Positions 1 through 11,300 of a stretch of 64,000 nucleotides of DNA are shown here, one piece after another. The translations under genes and the position numbers were made by a program. This DNA is from Hemicordylus capensis (Eukaryota > Chordata > Lepidosauria > Squamata > Cordylidae). The DNA is taken from positions 93,103,501 to 93,167,500 of the forward strand of contig NC_069659.1 in the NCBI RefSeq assembly GCF_027244095.1, written 5' to 3'. Numbering within the stretch: position 1 is the stretch's first letter; every line of letters starts with the position of its first letter. Under the pieces are notes generated by a model. That model searched no databases. It saw only the letters and a program-made list of their open reading frames with translations, and was not told the origin of the DNA.

Positions 1-34
1 CAAGATTCTTAAATGGCCCCCCCCCGCCGAGAAA

Positions 35-76
<42 letters not shown>

Positions 77-140
77 TCGATTTCTATACCGCCCTTCCAA
101 AAATGGCTCAGGGCGGTTTACAAAGAGAAAAAGGTGCCTC
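1..140 (-). repeat. LINE 3' tail with (ATT)n
   Basis: Reversed, the sequence reads ...AAACCGCCCTGAGCC...GGGCGGTATAGAAATCGAATT, a tail common to squamate LINEs, followed by a microsatellite at 43-74. The element runs toward the left edge. Confidence 0.6.
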
Positions 141-1074
141 TTTGCCCAGTTAGCAGGGGACTTTTATTCTCACATTTCTGTCCTCATTCAAAACATACAA
201 AAAACAGACGTACAAAATTGAGCAAATGAGAAGACACTAGAAACACTAATTATTAAAATGGGCCCCTTGCTGCAGATTAGCAAAGGAGACTTTCAACCAT
301 GCAGGGTGAGCCTATGTTTGTTTTCTCAGAATTCTGAACCAATTCAGTAAAGTTTGATTCCAGGAGGTTTTTCACAAGAGGCTTTTAAAGCCCTTTAACA
401 CACATCTCCTCTGGAATGGAGGTGCTGCATTCACATGTTGGCCAGATTTACCCTAAGGGGAAAAAATATAAAAGCACAACACATGCATCACAGTTCTCAC
501 TCATGTCTCAGTTCTCACTCAGACCTGGGTTGCAAAACAACTTGAACATAAGTGTATTTATGAATGAATGAATGAATTAATTAATTAATACATAAATAAA
601 TTTGTTCCAGAAGTTTTTGTAATTTCCTGCCATGAAACAAGCCACTTATAGGACTTTTTAGAGGGGTTTTTTTAAGCCAGCAAATTTTCCAATCAGTTTT
701 AAATTAAATATTCAGAGACTTCTCAGTCTCCCCCCCCCCCCATCAAAGCCCTATGGCAAGCAGATCCCTATATAGGGGGTGGGGGGAGTGTAACCACAAA
801 AAGGAATTCATATTCTACCTGGCAAAGGCTGAGCTGTCTGGCCTGGGAAGAGGGTCTGCTGCAGAGAGCTGTAGTGGCCACTCTGACTGCCAGCCTTCTT
901 CCTGGGGCTTGCCAGTCTGCTCGAATTCAGGCTTCACGGAGGCCTCCCTGGAAGCCCCGCCCACCCACCAATCAGCTGAGAGGCGGGGAGAAAAGCAGCT
1001 TGCCTGCTGCTTTGATTTCCGACCAGGACGACAAAGCAGGAGAGAGAGCAAACAGCGCAAGTGGCTGAAGGGTC
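141..1074. other. GET1 upstream intron, no recognised element
   Basis: There is a TGAA/TTAA simple repeat at about 561-589. The block 900-1075 is GC-richer and may be repeat-derived, but I cannot name it. Reading frames here look like chance. Confidence 0.4.
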
Positions 1075-1189
1075 TTGGGGCTGGGCAGGGGGCAATGGGG
1101 AGTCATGTGAGGTGTCTCTGGGGGGCCCCTCAAGGCAGTGGGGCCCCCAGACGACTGCCTCCCCCTGCCTAATGGTAATTACGCCCCTG
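1075..1189. mobile_element. hAT miniature element, right end only
   Basis: The last 110 bases match the right end of the complete copy at 47352-47657 (GGCAGTGGGGCCCCCAGAC ... TTACGCCCCTG). No left terminal repeat with a matching 8-bp duplication is clear here. Confidence 0.5.
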
Positions 1190-2235
1190 GTCTGAGCAGC
1201 AATAACAATGGTTGGAGCAGAGTGCCTGGCATTCAGCAACAGACTGCTTACCCTGTTTGGTAGGCACTGCTTCTGATTGTGAGGGAGGGAGTAATGGTTA
1301 GCCAAGACATATCTGACAATACTGAAAGGGATGGGGGAGAGACATTTGCAGCATTCAAACTGAGGCATGGAACTCCCTCCCCACTTGCTTATTTGTCTGG
1401 GGTGCATTGTCCTTGCATCCTTTGCATCTGTGGGCAACGGGTATTGGAGAAGGACAATGGTGCATTTTGCACAAACAGCCTACTGCCCCCACCACTGTGA
1501 ATTGACAGAGCGGAAATTCTGATTGAGAATTTGTGTCCGGTGTCCTGAGGTACCAGTAATAAGAATTCTAAGATGACAAATGTTAGCAAAGTGCTCATCT
1601 CATATATGTTTCAAGGGCAGAAGGTTGTTTGTGCAATAGTTGCTGTCTTCATAGTTTCATAATTGCCATCTTCTTTATGTATTTGCTATCACCAAAACTC
1701 CCCCCCTGTGTGTTGCACATGGGTCCTTTTGCTCACAACATGGATCAGAGAGAAAGGGCATGTGATGATATCATCTAAGTTATGGTCTCCCTATCGGGAA
1801 TTTATATACTGCTCAAGATGTTCTGTGACTGTTAATCTGAATTCTATACTACATCATGGCAGGGTGGATGAAGCAGGAGGTGGGGGTAGATCAATGGTAT
1901 TTTTGTTCTCTATAGATTTTAGTTGGTGTCTTTTGACTTGTACCACCTCTGAAGCTGGTGTAACATTATACCTTTGTTGGGGATGTGTCCAGAGTCTGGA
2001 CGGGGTAGAGGATTTGACATAACTTTGCTCTTCCTCATCTCGCCCACATCCCCATTTTGAGGTCTTCACTAGCCAAAGCTATGCCAGCAATTCAGTTACA
2101 GTACATTGATGTAATATTTCACTGGCATAGCAGCTCGGTTCTGCCACTGAAGCAGATATATGTAGGTGTATTTCAAGTTCTACCAGTGGAAATGGGGTTA
2201 GGGCAGATTGTTATTCAAACTAGTGTTTTAAATGC
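1190..2235. other. GET1 intron, no recognised element
   Basis: I see unique-looking A/T-rich sequence without a coding exon or a named repeat. Confidence 0.4.
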
Positions 2236-2310
2236 AGGGTGGATTTGATTTAAATCAAACTGATTTAAATCACGATTTAAATCACGATTTAAATCACTAG
2301 CAGGGTGGAT
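2236..2310. repeat. Cluster of GATTTAAATC palindromes
   Basis: The palindromic decamer GATTTAAATC or close variants occurs four times, flanked by two copies of GCAGGGTGGAT. This looks like a short palindromic miniature element seen in other reptile genomes. Confidence 0.5.
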
Positions 2311-2497
2311 AAAAAAAATCTTCATTTTTAGACATGCTTCATGGTGCATCTGTCTGGATCAAGCTTGTTAAGGAAAGCAACTTAAAGGCTAGTGAGAAGG
2401 AAGTTTATTTTGAGCAATACCTTTTTTTAATGTACCCATTTTAATTTCAAAATAACAAAATTACACTTAAATTCAGGTGTCGTCTTTTCTTTGTTAG

Positions 2498-2663
2498 ATA
2501 TCCAGATTGCTACAAAAGGATGCTGAACAGGAATCACAGATGAGATCTGAAATTCAAAACATGAAGCAAGAACTTTCTACCATTAGTATGATGGATGAAT
2601 TTGCCAGATATGCCAGATTGGAAAGGAAAATTAACAAAATGACTGACAAGCTCAAGACTCATG
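2498..2663 (+). CDS. GET1: GET1 exon 2 (coiled coil)
   Basis: The acceptor is ttgttag before ATATCC and the donor is CATG before gtacat. It encodes 55 codons from ISRLLQKDAEQE to DKLKTH plus one base (phase 1). This is the cytosolic coiled coil that docks the GET3 ATPase. Reading on past the donor gives a hydrophobic stretch that is intron, not protein. Confidence 0.96.
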
Positions 2664-5600
2664 GTACATATCTGCCACTTATTTTCTTTTACATTTTTTT
2701 CATTGTCAGTCTGTCCTTACTGGTACATCTTTTTCCCCTTCTTCGTTTTATTCTTGTTATCTTCATTAAGACTGCCTCTGCTGGGGCCTTTCTTGTTTGA
2801 ACTTCATACACAGTACAAAACATGACTATATCAAAACAATCCAGTTCTGTGGATCAGTAATGTGTCACCATCAAGGCAGTGATGGGGTTGATCCAGAATG
2901 CTAGCCTTCATTTTCATTTTCTGATTTTGATTATACCCTTGTTAATTACTAGGGATGTGCACATTTCATGCACATCTAAGGCAGTGGAGAGCGGACACTT
3001 TAAAAAGGGGAAGGAAGGTCCGCCGTCCCAGAGTGGTGCTGTTTTTATGACTGTTTGTATGAAGCAGCCAGGCTCTCTGTTTGCCAGCTGCATTTGCTTA
3101 GGAACAGGAAGTTCCCTGTTCGCAGCAGGAAATGGCGTCTGAGCATTTGCGGACACTATCTTGAGTGCTCAGTGTTGCTGACCACTCAAGATGACATCTG
3201 CTTCACACAAACAGCGCCTCTCTGGGATGGTGGGGGACAGCAGAGCTGCACCGCCTTCCTCCTTTTAAAGTGCTTGCTCTCCCCCAGCCGAAACAATTCG
3301 GCTGGGGCAGCTCCAAGCGTTACAGCACATGAAAATAGAGGTGCCGAAACACTTCAAGCTCGTCCTTATTAATTACTGCCCCTAGAACTTGTGTTTCTCT
3401 CAAATAAGCCAGCTTTACCACTAGAATTGTGGGGGCTCAATTAGCATGCTTGTTTTCAACCTACATGTTTTCAGAATGGGTCCTGCAGTCTTTCTTCCTT
3501 ATGCTTCCCAACTTTTCCTTCCCAATAGCTAACCTAAACAAAAGCAATACTGTAGGCTTAAACTGAAGTGGGTTGTTTTCTTTTAAACTACTTATAATAA
3601 AACTAAAATAACTGCCAAATGCCCAAGACCTTTTCTGCCATTCCGGGATCTTTGCAGTCATTGACCATAACACTGGAAGGTCCAAGAGCAAGTTTAATTT
3701 TTACTGGACAGTTTGAGAGAATGTTGCCTGTAGGGTTTTCTTTATATCTCTGTAATTACTGCCTGTCATTCTTTTGAATCGAAAGGTGAAGACTCATAGA
3801 AGAAGCCTTCTCTTTCCATGATGCAAGATTAATGATATAAACTAGCCACTGCCAACTGGTGTGCCAACCCCATCCCAAACTATGGCCCTGATTGTTGTTA
3901 CCAGTGGTTGACATGATGACGTAGTCACATTGAAATTAAAAGGACAAGTTAGACCTAACTTGTCCTTTTAATTTCAATGTGACTAAGTCATCATGTCAGC
4001 CACTGGTAACAACAATCAGGGCCATAGTTTGGGATGGGGTTGGCACACCAGTTGGCAGTGGCTAGTTTATATCATGAATCTTGCATTGCCTAACTTGTCC
4101 GTTTAATTCCAGTCTGACTTTTGAGTGGCTTTCCTCATGTCACTTAGCAAAATTCCTTCCATGCAATAATTTTTGAGACTGCACACAATAGGATGTACTT
4201 GTATTTAAATTTGTTTTAGAAGGTCTCCACCAACCCCAGGTTGCTGCTGCCAGTCAGGGTAAGCCATATTGACCTAGATGAACCATTGGTCAGTTCTGCA
4301 TCAGGCATCTTCCTGTATTCCAATGACATTCCTTTTGAAGGCTTGAACCTTAAAAAGAATTCTTTAAAAGAAAAGTATGACTTGTCAGAAGAGATGTGTT
4401 TATTTGTATCTGTTTACATAACTGACACTATCTGTTTCTTTTAACAGTGAAAACACGTACAGCTCAACTAGCCAAAATAAAGTGGGTAATAAATATTGTA
4501 TTCTACATTTTACAAGTAAGTAAAACTGGGCTATAGAGGAGTACATCGTATAAAAATAGTGTATGCTAGCTAACCTGCCGCAGAGCATCTGCACCCCTAG
4601 TTCTCCCTGTCTCTCGTCCCCCACCCCCGCGCACTTCAGCCCCATTTTGTTCTCTCCCCCCGAGCCCCAGTTTGTTCTCCTTCAGCGGCCAGCCTGGCCG
4701 CTGCTTCTCCTCTGCAGCCGGCCAGCCTGGCTGCCACTTCTCTTCTGCGGCCGCCCTGGCCACCCATCCCCATCGCTAATCGCCAGCTGCTCACAAACTC
4801 TCACGAGAGCTGACACACATGGGTTTAGTGATTGGTGCTCCTTAGAGAAATATATATAAAGAAGATTATAGTGGCTATATTCAAAGTTCTAAATTAGTAT
4901 TAAATTGAATATGATTTCTCAGTCATGCACAATAATAGATAAAATCTTTTCTATTCTGAAACAAATGACCTGCATATCAAAAACTAAATGTCAAGAAGAC
5001 GGGGTTGAGCCAAGTCTTCTTCCTGACATGCTAGTTTTCTATAGGGAGGGTATGGTTTTGTATGGAGAAGCATTCAGTTATGTTGTGCCTCCACTAGCAA
5101 GTTACAGTTCCTAGGCACGTATTTAACATCTCAGGGAGAACTGGGCCATATGCTCCCCTAACTCTGACTCTTGGTGGCACCCGGTTATTGTTTTGTTTAT
5201 CACTTTTGGATAAATGTGGAGCCTTGTCCAGTTCCCTGGATGCTGAGGAGGTCAGTCCAGGGGGTGCCATTTCTCCTGCTTGTAAAGTGCCTCCTTGCAG
5301 ATCTATATAAGTCACCAGGGCTGTGATTCTGGCATTTGTTGAGGAAGAAATGATCTTGCTTATAGGTCAAGGGACTAGTGATCTCGCTTTGCAACACTGA
5401 TTTTGAGATCACATAGTCATTGTTTACATTAACATTTGGCATTGAGTTGTTCAATGACAACACAGACATCTTAAGCTTAAAAGAGCTGATTGCATGCAGC
5501 TAAATGAATAAGAAATCTTAGGTTTCACTTCTTCTAGTTTGTCATGTAACAACTGTTTTTATTTCAGGCTGCCTTAATGATTTCACTGATTTGGAAGTAT

Positions 5601-8261
5601 TACTCCGAACCAGTTACTGTGCTTCCAAGCAAATGGTTAGCTCCTTTAGAACGTCTAGTAGCTTTTCCTACAGGAGTGGCAGGTAAGACTATAGTACATA
5701 AACTGCTTCTCAAGCTTTTATAGGAATTTCAGATCTCGTTCCTATCATAATATTTTACATATGATCAAGAAATTTCAAACACATTACTATGTGCCCTGCA
5801 TTCCCAGATTCCCAAGCACTGGTAGATTATGAATATAGGAAGCTGCCATATACTGAGTCAGACCATTGGTCTATCTAGCTCAGTATTGTCTTCACAGACT
5901 GGCAGCGGCTTCTCCAAGGTTGCAGGCAGGAATCTCTCTCAGCCCTATCTTGGAGATGCCAGGGAGGGAACTTGGAACCTTCTGCTCTTCCCAGAGCAGC
6001 TCCATCCCCTGAGGGGAATATCTTACAGTGATCACACTTCTAGTCTCCCTTTCATATGCAACCAGGGCAGACTCTGCTTAGCTATGGGGACAAGTCATGC
6101 TTGCTACCACAAAACTAGCTGATTCTACTTAGTTTGCTAAGTTGTAGCAGGCTACAAACTACTGGCTCCAGTACAAACTGGTGTTTGTATGGTGGCCACG
6201 GGGCAAACCTTTAAGGAGGCCACTCATAATTGAATGGTCTCCCAGCTGGCTTCCACTCCCCAGTCCCCTTGACAGTTTTAAGAAAAAAGTAAAGATGTGG
6301 CTGTTCACTAAGGCATTTGATTGAAAGTATTGTTCTTACTGCTGCTGCTGTTCTGTGTTTTATGTATATTTTTAAAATGGGTTATTACATTTTTAAATAG
6401 AGATTATTTTTGTATTTATATTATCTTACCTTTTGTATTTTAATTATGTATTGTTTTAATTATATTATAAACCACTTTGAGATTATCTATCTATATATTT
6501 ATTTCTCCTAGGTGTACCCGTTGCTAATCCCATGTGTGGCAGCTCTCGCGAGAGTTTGTGAACAGTTGACAATTAGCAACAGGATGGGGAGAAAATAGGG
6601 GTGCTGGCTGCCAGTGGGTGCCCAGCCACTGGGAGCAGCAGGTGGCGGTGGGCCGACCCAGCCACTGGAAATTGGCTGGTGGAAGGAGGTGATAGGTCAG
6701 ATTTCCAGCTCACCAGCCAGAAAGCGCTGGGCAGGAGCGGGGGCAGAAGAAGCGGGCTGCTCTCGCCAGCAAGTGGTGGTGGGCCAGCCCGGCTGCTGGG
6801 AATTGGCGGGAGGGAGGAGGTGGTGGGCCTGCTTTCCGGCTGGCCCACCAGCCAGAAATCGCAGGCGGGCAGGGTGGAAGAAGCAGGTCTGTGGGGAGAA
6901 GCGGGCCAGCGGAGGCGCAGATACTCTGCGCCTGGCTCAGCTAGTTTTAATGAAAAGCTGCATATAAATTGAATAAATAATTAAGTAACTAGCTGGGCCA
7001 AGCACAGAGTATCTGCGCCTCTAGTTTGCCGGCCCGGCCCGCCGCCACCTCCTTTTTCACCCGCCCGCATACACATTCTTCTCCCCACAACCACCTTCTT
7101 CCTCTTTCTCGCCACCCCCCTCCGCCGTTTTCTGCCTGCCAGCCAACCATCCAGCTGCCAGCCATCGCAGCCACCAGCCATCCAGCTGCCGGCCATGGCC
7201 CCCTCCTGCCCACAGTTTTCTTCAGCAGGCCAGCCACTGCCATATTCTTCCTCTCACCCATCCCTGTCGCTCTCAGCAGCTGCTAGCAAACTCTTGTGAG
7301 AGCTGCCACACATGGGATTAGCAATGGGTATGTCTAAGAGAAATATATATAAAGAAAATAAGGCCACCTTGGGGGTCTTTTTGTGACTGAAAGTTAAGAT
7401 ATAAATGTCTAGTAGTAATAAAGGTTCATATTATTCAATCCTTAGTTGTCTTTGAATCAAAGAGGGGCAATTGTAAAAATTTCAGAAACTAGACATTTAC
7501 TCCTCAAAGCAATTTCCAGAACTCCTAACTAAGAGGACATTTCACGCATTACATGGCATCAAACCTGGGTTTGCCACAAAATACATATTCCTCAGTCAAT
7601 CCCACCTCCCTCATGCAAACCTGTATGTATGATATGTGTATATGCTGCATTCACACTTAACGTTTTAAATGTACATTTAAAACTACTTAGGTATGTGCCT
7701 TAAAATGTATGAAATGGCCTTTGCTCCATAGTTCATACAGGTATTCAGACTTCTAAAATGTCAGCCTAAAGCTTCAAGGTGTGCCCCTCCAACACACCCA
7801 ACAGTGGTTTTGGTTTCTACTTCCATACCATGTACTCCTGCTGTGATAAGAGAATCTAGTGGTTGGCTTCTTGGTGTGTCTGCTTCCCTTGTCTCCTGTT
7901 CTGTAGGTTGAGGTGAAGCCCTTGATTCTTCTGCCAGCGCAACAGTGGGTTAGGAACGGAGGGAAAACACAGAGGTTATTGAAAGGGATTCTCTTGATTA
8001 GGCCAAGGAGACTGGGCGCAATCTAGGTCTCAGTGGGAAGATCCTGAACAGCTTGTGTTAGGTTCTTCTTTGACAAATGGCTTGAAAAGGTTCTGTGTAC
8101 TCTGCTGTAATCCTCCCAAGAGGAGGGCAGTGAGGAACCCTGGTAAGCTAGCTGGGATGTACTGCAACAGTATTAATTCCCAAAGAAAGGCTTAAAGTAG
8201 CTTCTTGCTAAGGTTCTGAATATATAGACACTTAGAAGCTATTCAAAAGGGAGCCCAGCCC

Positions 8262-8332
<71 letters not shown>

Positions 8333-11300
8333 ACTCAGCAATCCCGGCAGCAAACCGTCTACGGAGCCACCCTTGAAAATGAAGATAAGGGTGCGAGTGC
8401 TCCCTTTACCTCGTTTTTTTGGGCCGTCTGTCACAGCTAGGAGACTCAGGGAGGGGAGATCCTCATAATGCACTGTGCACTCATGCGATGCATTATTGGA
8501 GTTCCAGGGGGCGGGGTAATGCATCTCGACACTCGGACTCTCAGAGCTGCCAGCAGCAACCAGCCAGTGCTCATGTGTGTGGATGATCTGCCCACCCAGG
8601 GACAGAATGATCATCTGTGGGGGAGGTAAGCTCATTAGGGCTTCCTCCCTGGAAACCCAGTAGCCCTTTCTCACTGGCTCCTTATGTCAAATAGGACAGC
8701 TCTGCTGAGGAAAAAATGAGTGAACAAGTTAGTATGCACATGTACACATCTAAGCAAATTACAGCTATTACATTCAACTTTGTTTCCATTGGAATTGGTT
8801 TAAGTCATGGTACCTTATTCTTTGTTTAGTGGCTAAGACCATGGCCTGTTCACACAACTACCAGCATCAGATAGGAGACTTTGTACTCTGGTTTGTACAG
8901 TTGTGTGAACTCACAAAAATAAACAGGCTGCTTACCTGTAACAGATGATCTGGTAGTGGTTCCATACATTCATAATCACTGGGTTCTGCGCCTGCGCAGA
9001 CCGTGCTTCGGATAGAATTCGTTAGCTCCTCGCAATGCCTAACCGCTAGCAGCACGTGACTGTAGTACCCTAAAGCGGTGGTTAGGCGTCCCATTCCTCA
9101 GTTTCTTGGTGGCCGATAAGCCACTGTGTTCAACTGGACTTGGGATGTAGACTTTGCAGTCGTCTGGTCCTATGAAATTGACCGTTGATGTAGACCTTGA
9201 CGTAGCTTGTCCTCTGTCTGCAGCGGGGATGGATGGGTGGGTCTTATGAATGTATGGAACCACTACCAGATCATCTGTTACAGGTAAGCAACCTGTTTAT
9301 CTGAACAGTGGTTCCATACATCCATAATGACTGGGTGAATCACGAGCTGCCCATCCAGTGGCGGGAGCAGCAAGCTACAGCAGAACTCTCTTCAAAACTT
9401 CCTGTCCAAACTCCGCCGCTGCTGCCATCCTAATGTCTAAGGTGTAATGTTTGATGAATGTCTGGTGCGATGCCCACATAGCAGCCAAGCAGATGTCCTG
9501 GAGTCTGATGCCCGCTAGGTGTGCTGCTGAAGTGGCATATGCCCTGGTGGAGTGGGCCCGTATCATCGATGGTGGTGTGACTTTTTGCAGCTCATAGGCC
9601 ATCTTTATCAACTCTACTAACCAATACGCCAGCTTCTGGCGAGTGGGAGACTGGCCCTTATGTAGGCCTTTTTCACAGATGAAAAGGAGTCTCGTCTTCG
9701 ATGAGTTGCCTTTAGATAGCAAAGAAGTGCCCTCCTCACATCTAGAGAATGCATCACCGTCTCCAAAGGCGTCACTGGATCTCTAAAGAAGGTTGGCAAG
9801 ACGATATCTGTATTCAAGTGGAAGTCGGAGATGATCTTCGGTCTGAAGTCAAGATCCAAGCGCAGAAGAACGTGGTCTCTGAAAAATTTGGTATATGGCT
9901 CATCTATCCGGAGTGCCTTAAGCTCACTGACTCTCCGTGCTGTGGTTGTTGCCACTAAGAATAGCGTCTTTAAGGTTGTCAGTTTCAATAACACAGTAGC
10001 TATGGGCTCAAAGAGGTGTTCTGTCAGCGCCCCAAGCACTAGAGACAAGCTCCATTTCTCTCCTGGCTGTCTAACTGGTGGATATAGATTATTTATTCCT
10101 TTAAGGAAGTCTTTACACCTAGGGTGAGAGAAAATTGACTTGCAGTCCCATCCTGCGTGATGCGATAACGCAGCCATGTGAACCCCCTCTTTTAGTGGAG
10201 TGCAATGAGTTCTCCGGCTTCCTAAAGGCCTGGGTTGCTCCCGAAGCTGTCAAAAGTACAGCAGACCAAGCAATTCAAAATATTATGGGCCTCTCCTAAA
10301 CAGAATAGGCAGAAGTCATGCCCATCAGTAGAAGGGAGTTTTCCATGGCAATCGCAGCACCTCTTGAAGGTGGTTTTCTCCCTTGTCTTGTCCTTGCTGG
10401 AACTCATAAGAGAATGGGGAATATTACCAAAGGATGTTGTGATGAGAGCTCCATGGTCTGATCAGGGTAAATCCGTCAGATAGGTCATTTAGAAGTCCAC
10501 TGTCCGGTCCAAAGTCCGTTTGGGATGAGTTTAATAAGTAACAAACGTTTGAGGAGGAGTTGTTTCCGAAGACCCGATCGCTTAGGTGGTCAACAAGAAA
10601 CTGAGGAAAGGGACGCCTAACCGCCGCTTAAGGGTACTGCAGTCACATGCTGCTGGCGGTTAGGCGTTGCAAGGAGCTAACGAATTCTGAAGCATGGTCT
10701 GCGCAGGCACAGAACCCAGTCATTATGGATGTATGGAACCACTATCCAGACCCCTTCAACCCAGGTTGCTCAGAGCAGGGAAGCCCAGCTTTTGTACCCT
10801 GCTCTTAATCAAGGTAGGAGGAGAGGCAAGCCATCTTGCCTCACTTTCCTGATTGTGTGGCTCCACTTACCTTTTCTAGCAGCTACCAAGAACTAGCAGA
10901 CCTGGAAACAATAGAGATCTGTGTCTGCAGGGCTGCAATCTATGAATATGCCACTCTGCAAAGCAATCTCTATAATCATCATATACTTGCAGCTGCTTCA
11001 GCAGGGCTGGGTCCACCTCCTGCTCCTTCATAGCTAATGATGTAATGAGGCTTTCCAGTCTACTGGCAGTGCAAAGTATGCTGAGAAAGCCTTTGAAGGA
11101 CTCTATGCTTCCAGTTCCTCATTTTAGCCATGAATGGCTCACCTGGCTTACTTGTGTGTTTCCTGGGTTTGCCAATTCTGCTCTGATCATCTGTTGGTAC
11201 TATAGGAGCTCTCTAACCCCTCAACCCACCTCCGTATGGTCGTGTGAAATGCCCTACTGTGTCTCAATGGAAGTTGGAAGAAACCAGTCTTTTTTTAAAG

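Noticed and set aside
753-1172. A 139-codon frame upstream of GET1 exon 2 as GET1 exon 1
   Set aside because: It does not resemble the GET1 N-terminus (short lumenal stretch then a hydrophobic helix) and overlaps repeat sequence.
5830-6120. 5S rRNA gene or pseudogene
   Set aside because: Only part of 5S is matched, behind a leader and joined to a SINE body and LINE-like tail, and the unit is repeated across the window.
8243-8674. Open frame of 143 codons with a His-Thr run
   Set aside because: The run is the (GT)n microsatellite read on the other strand; the rest is a degraded mobile element.
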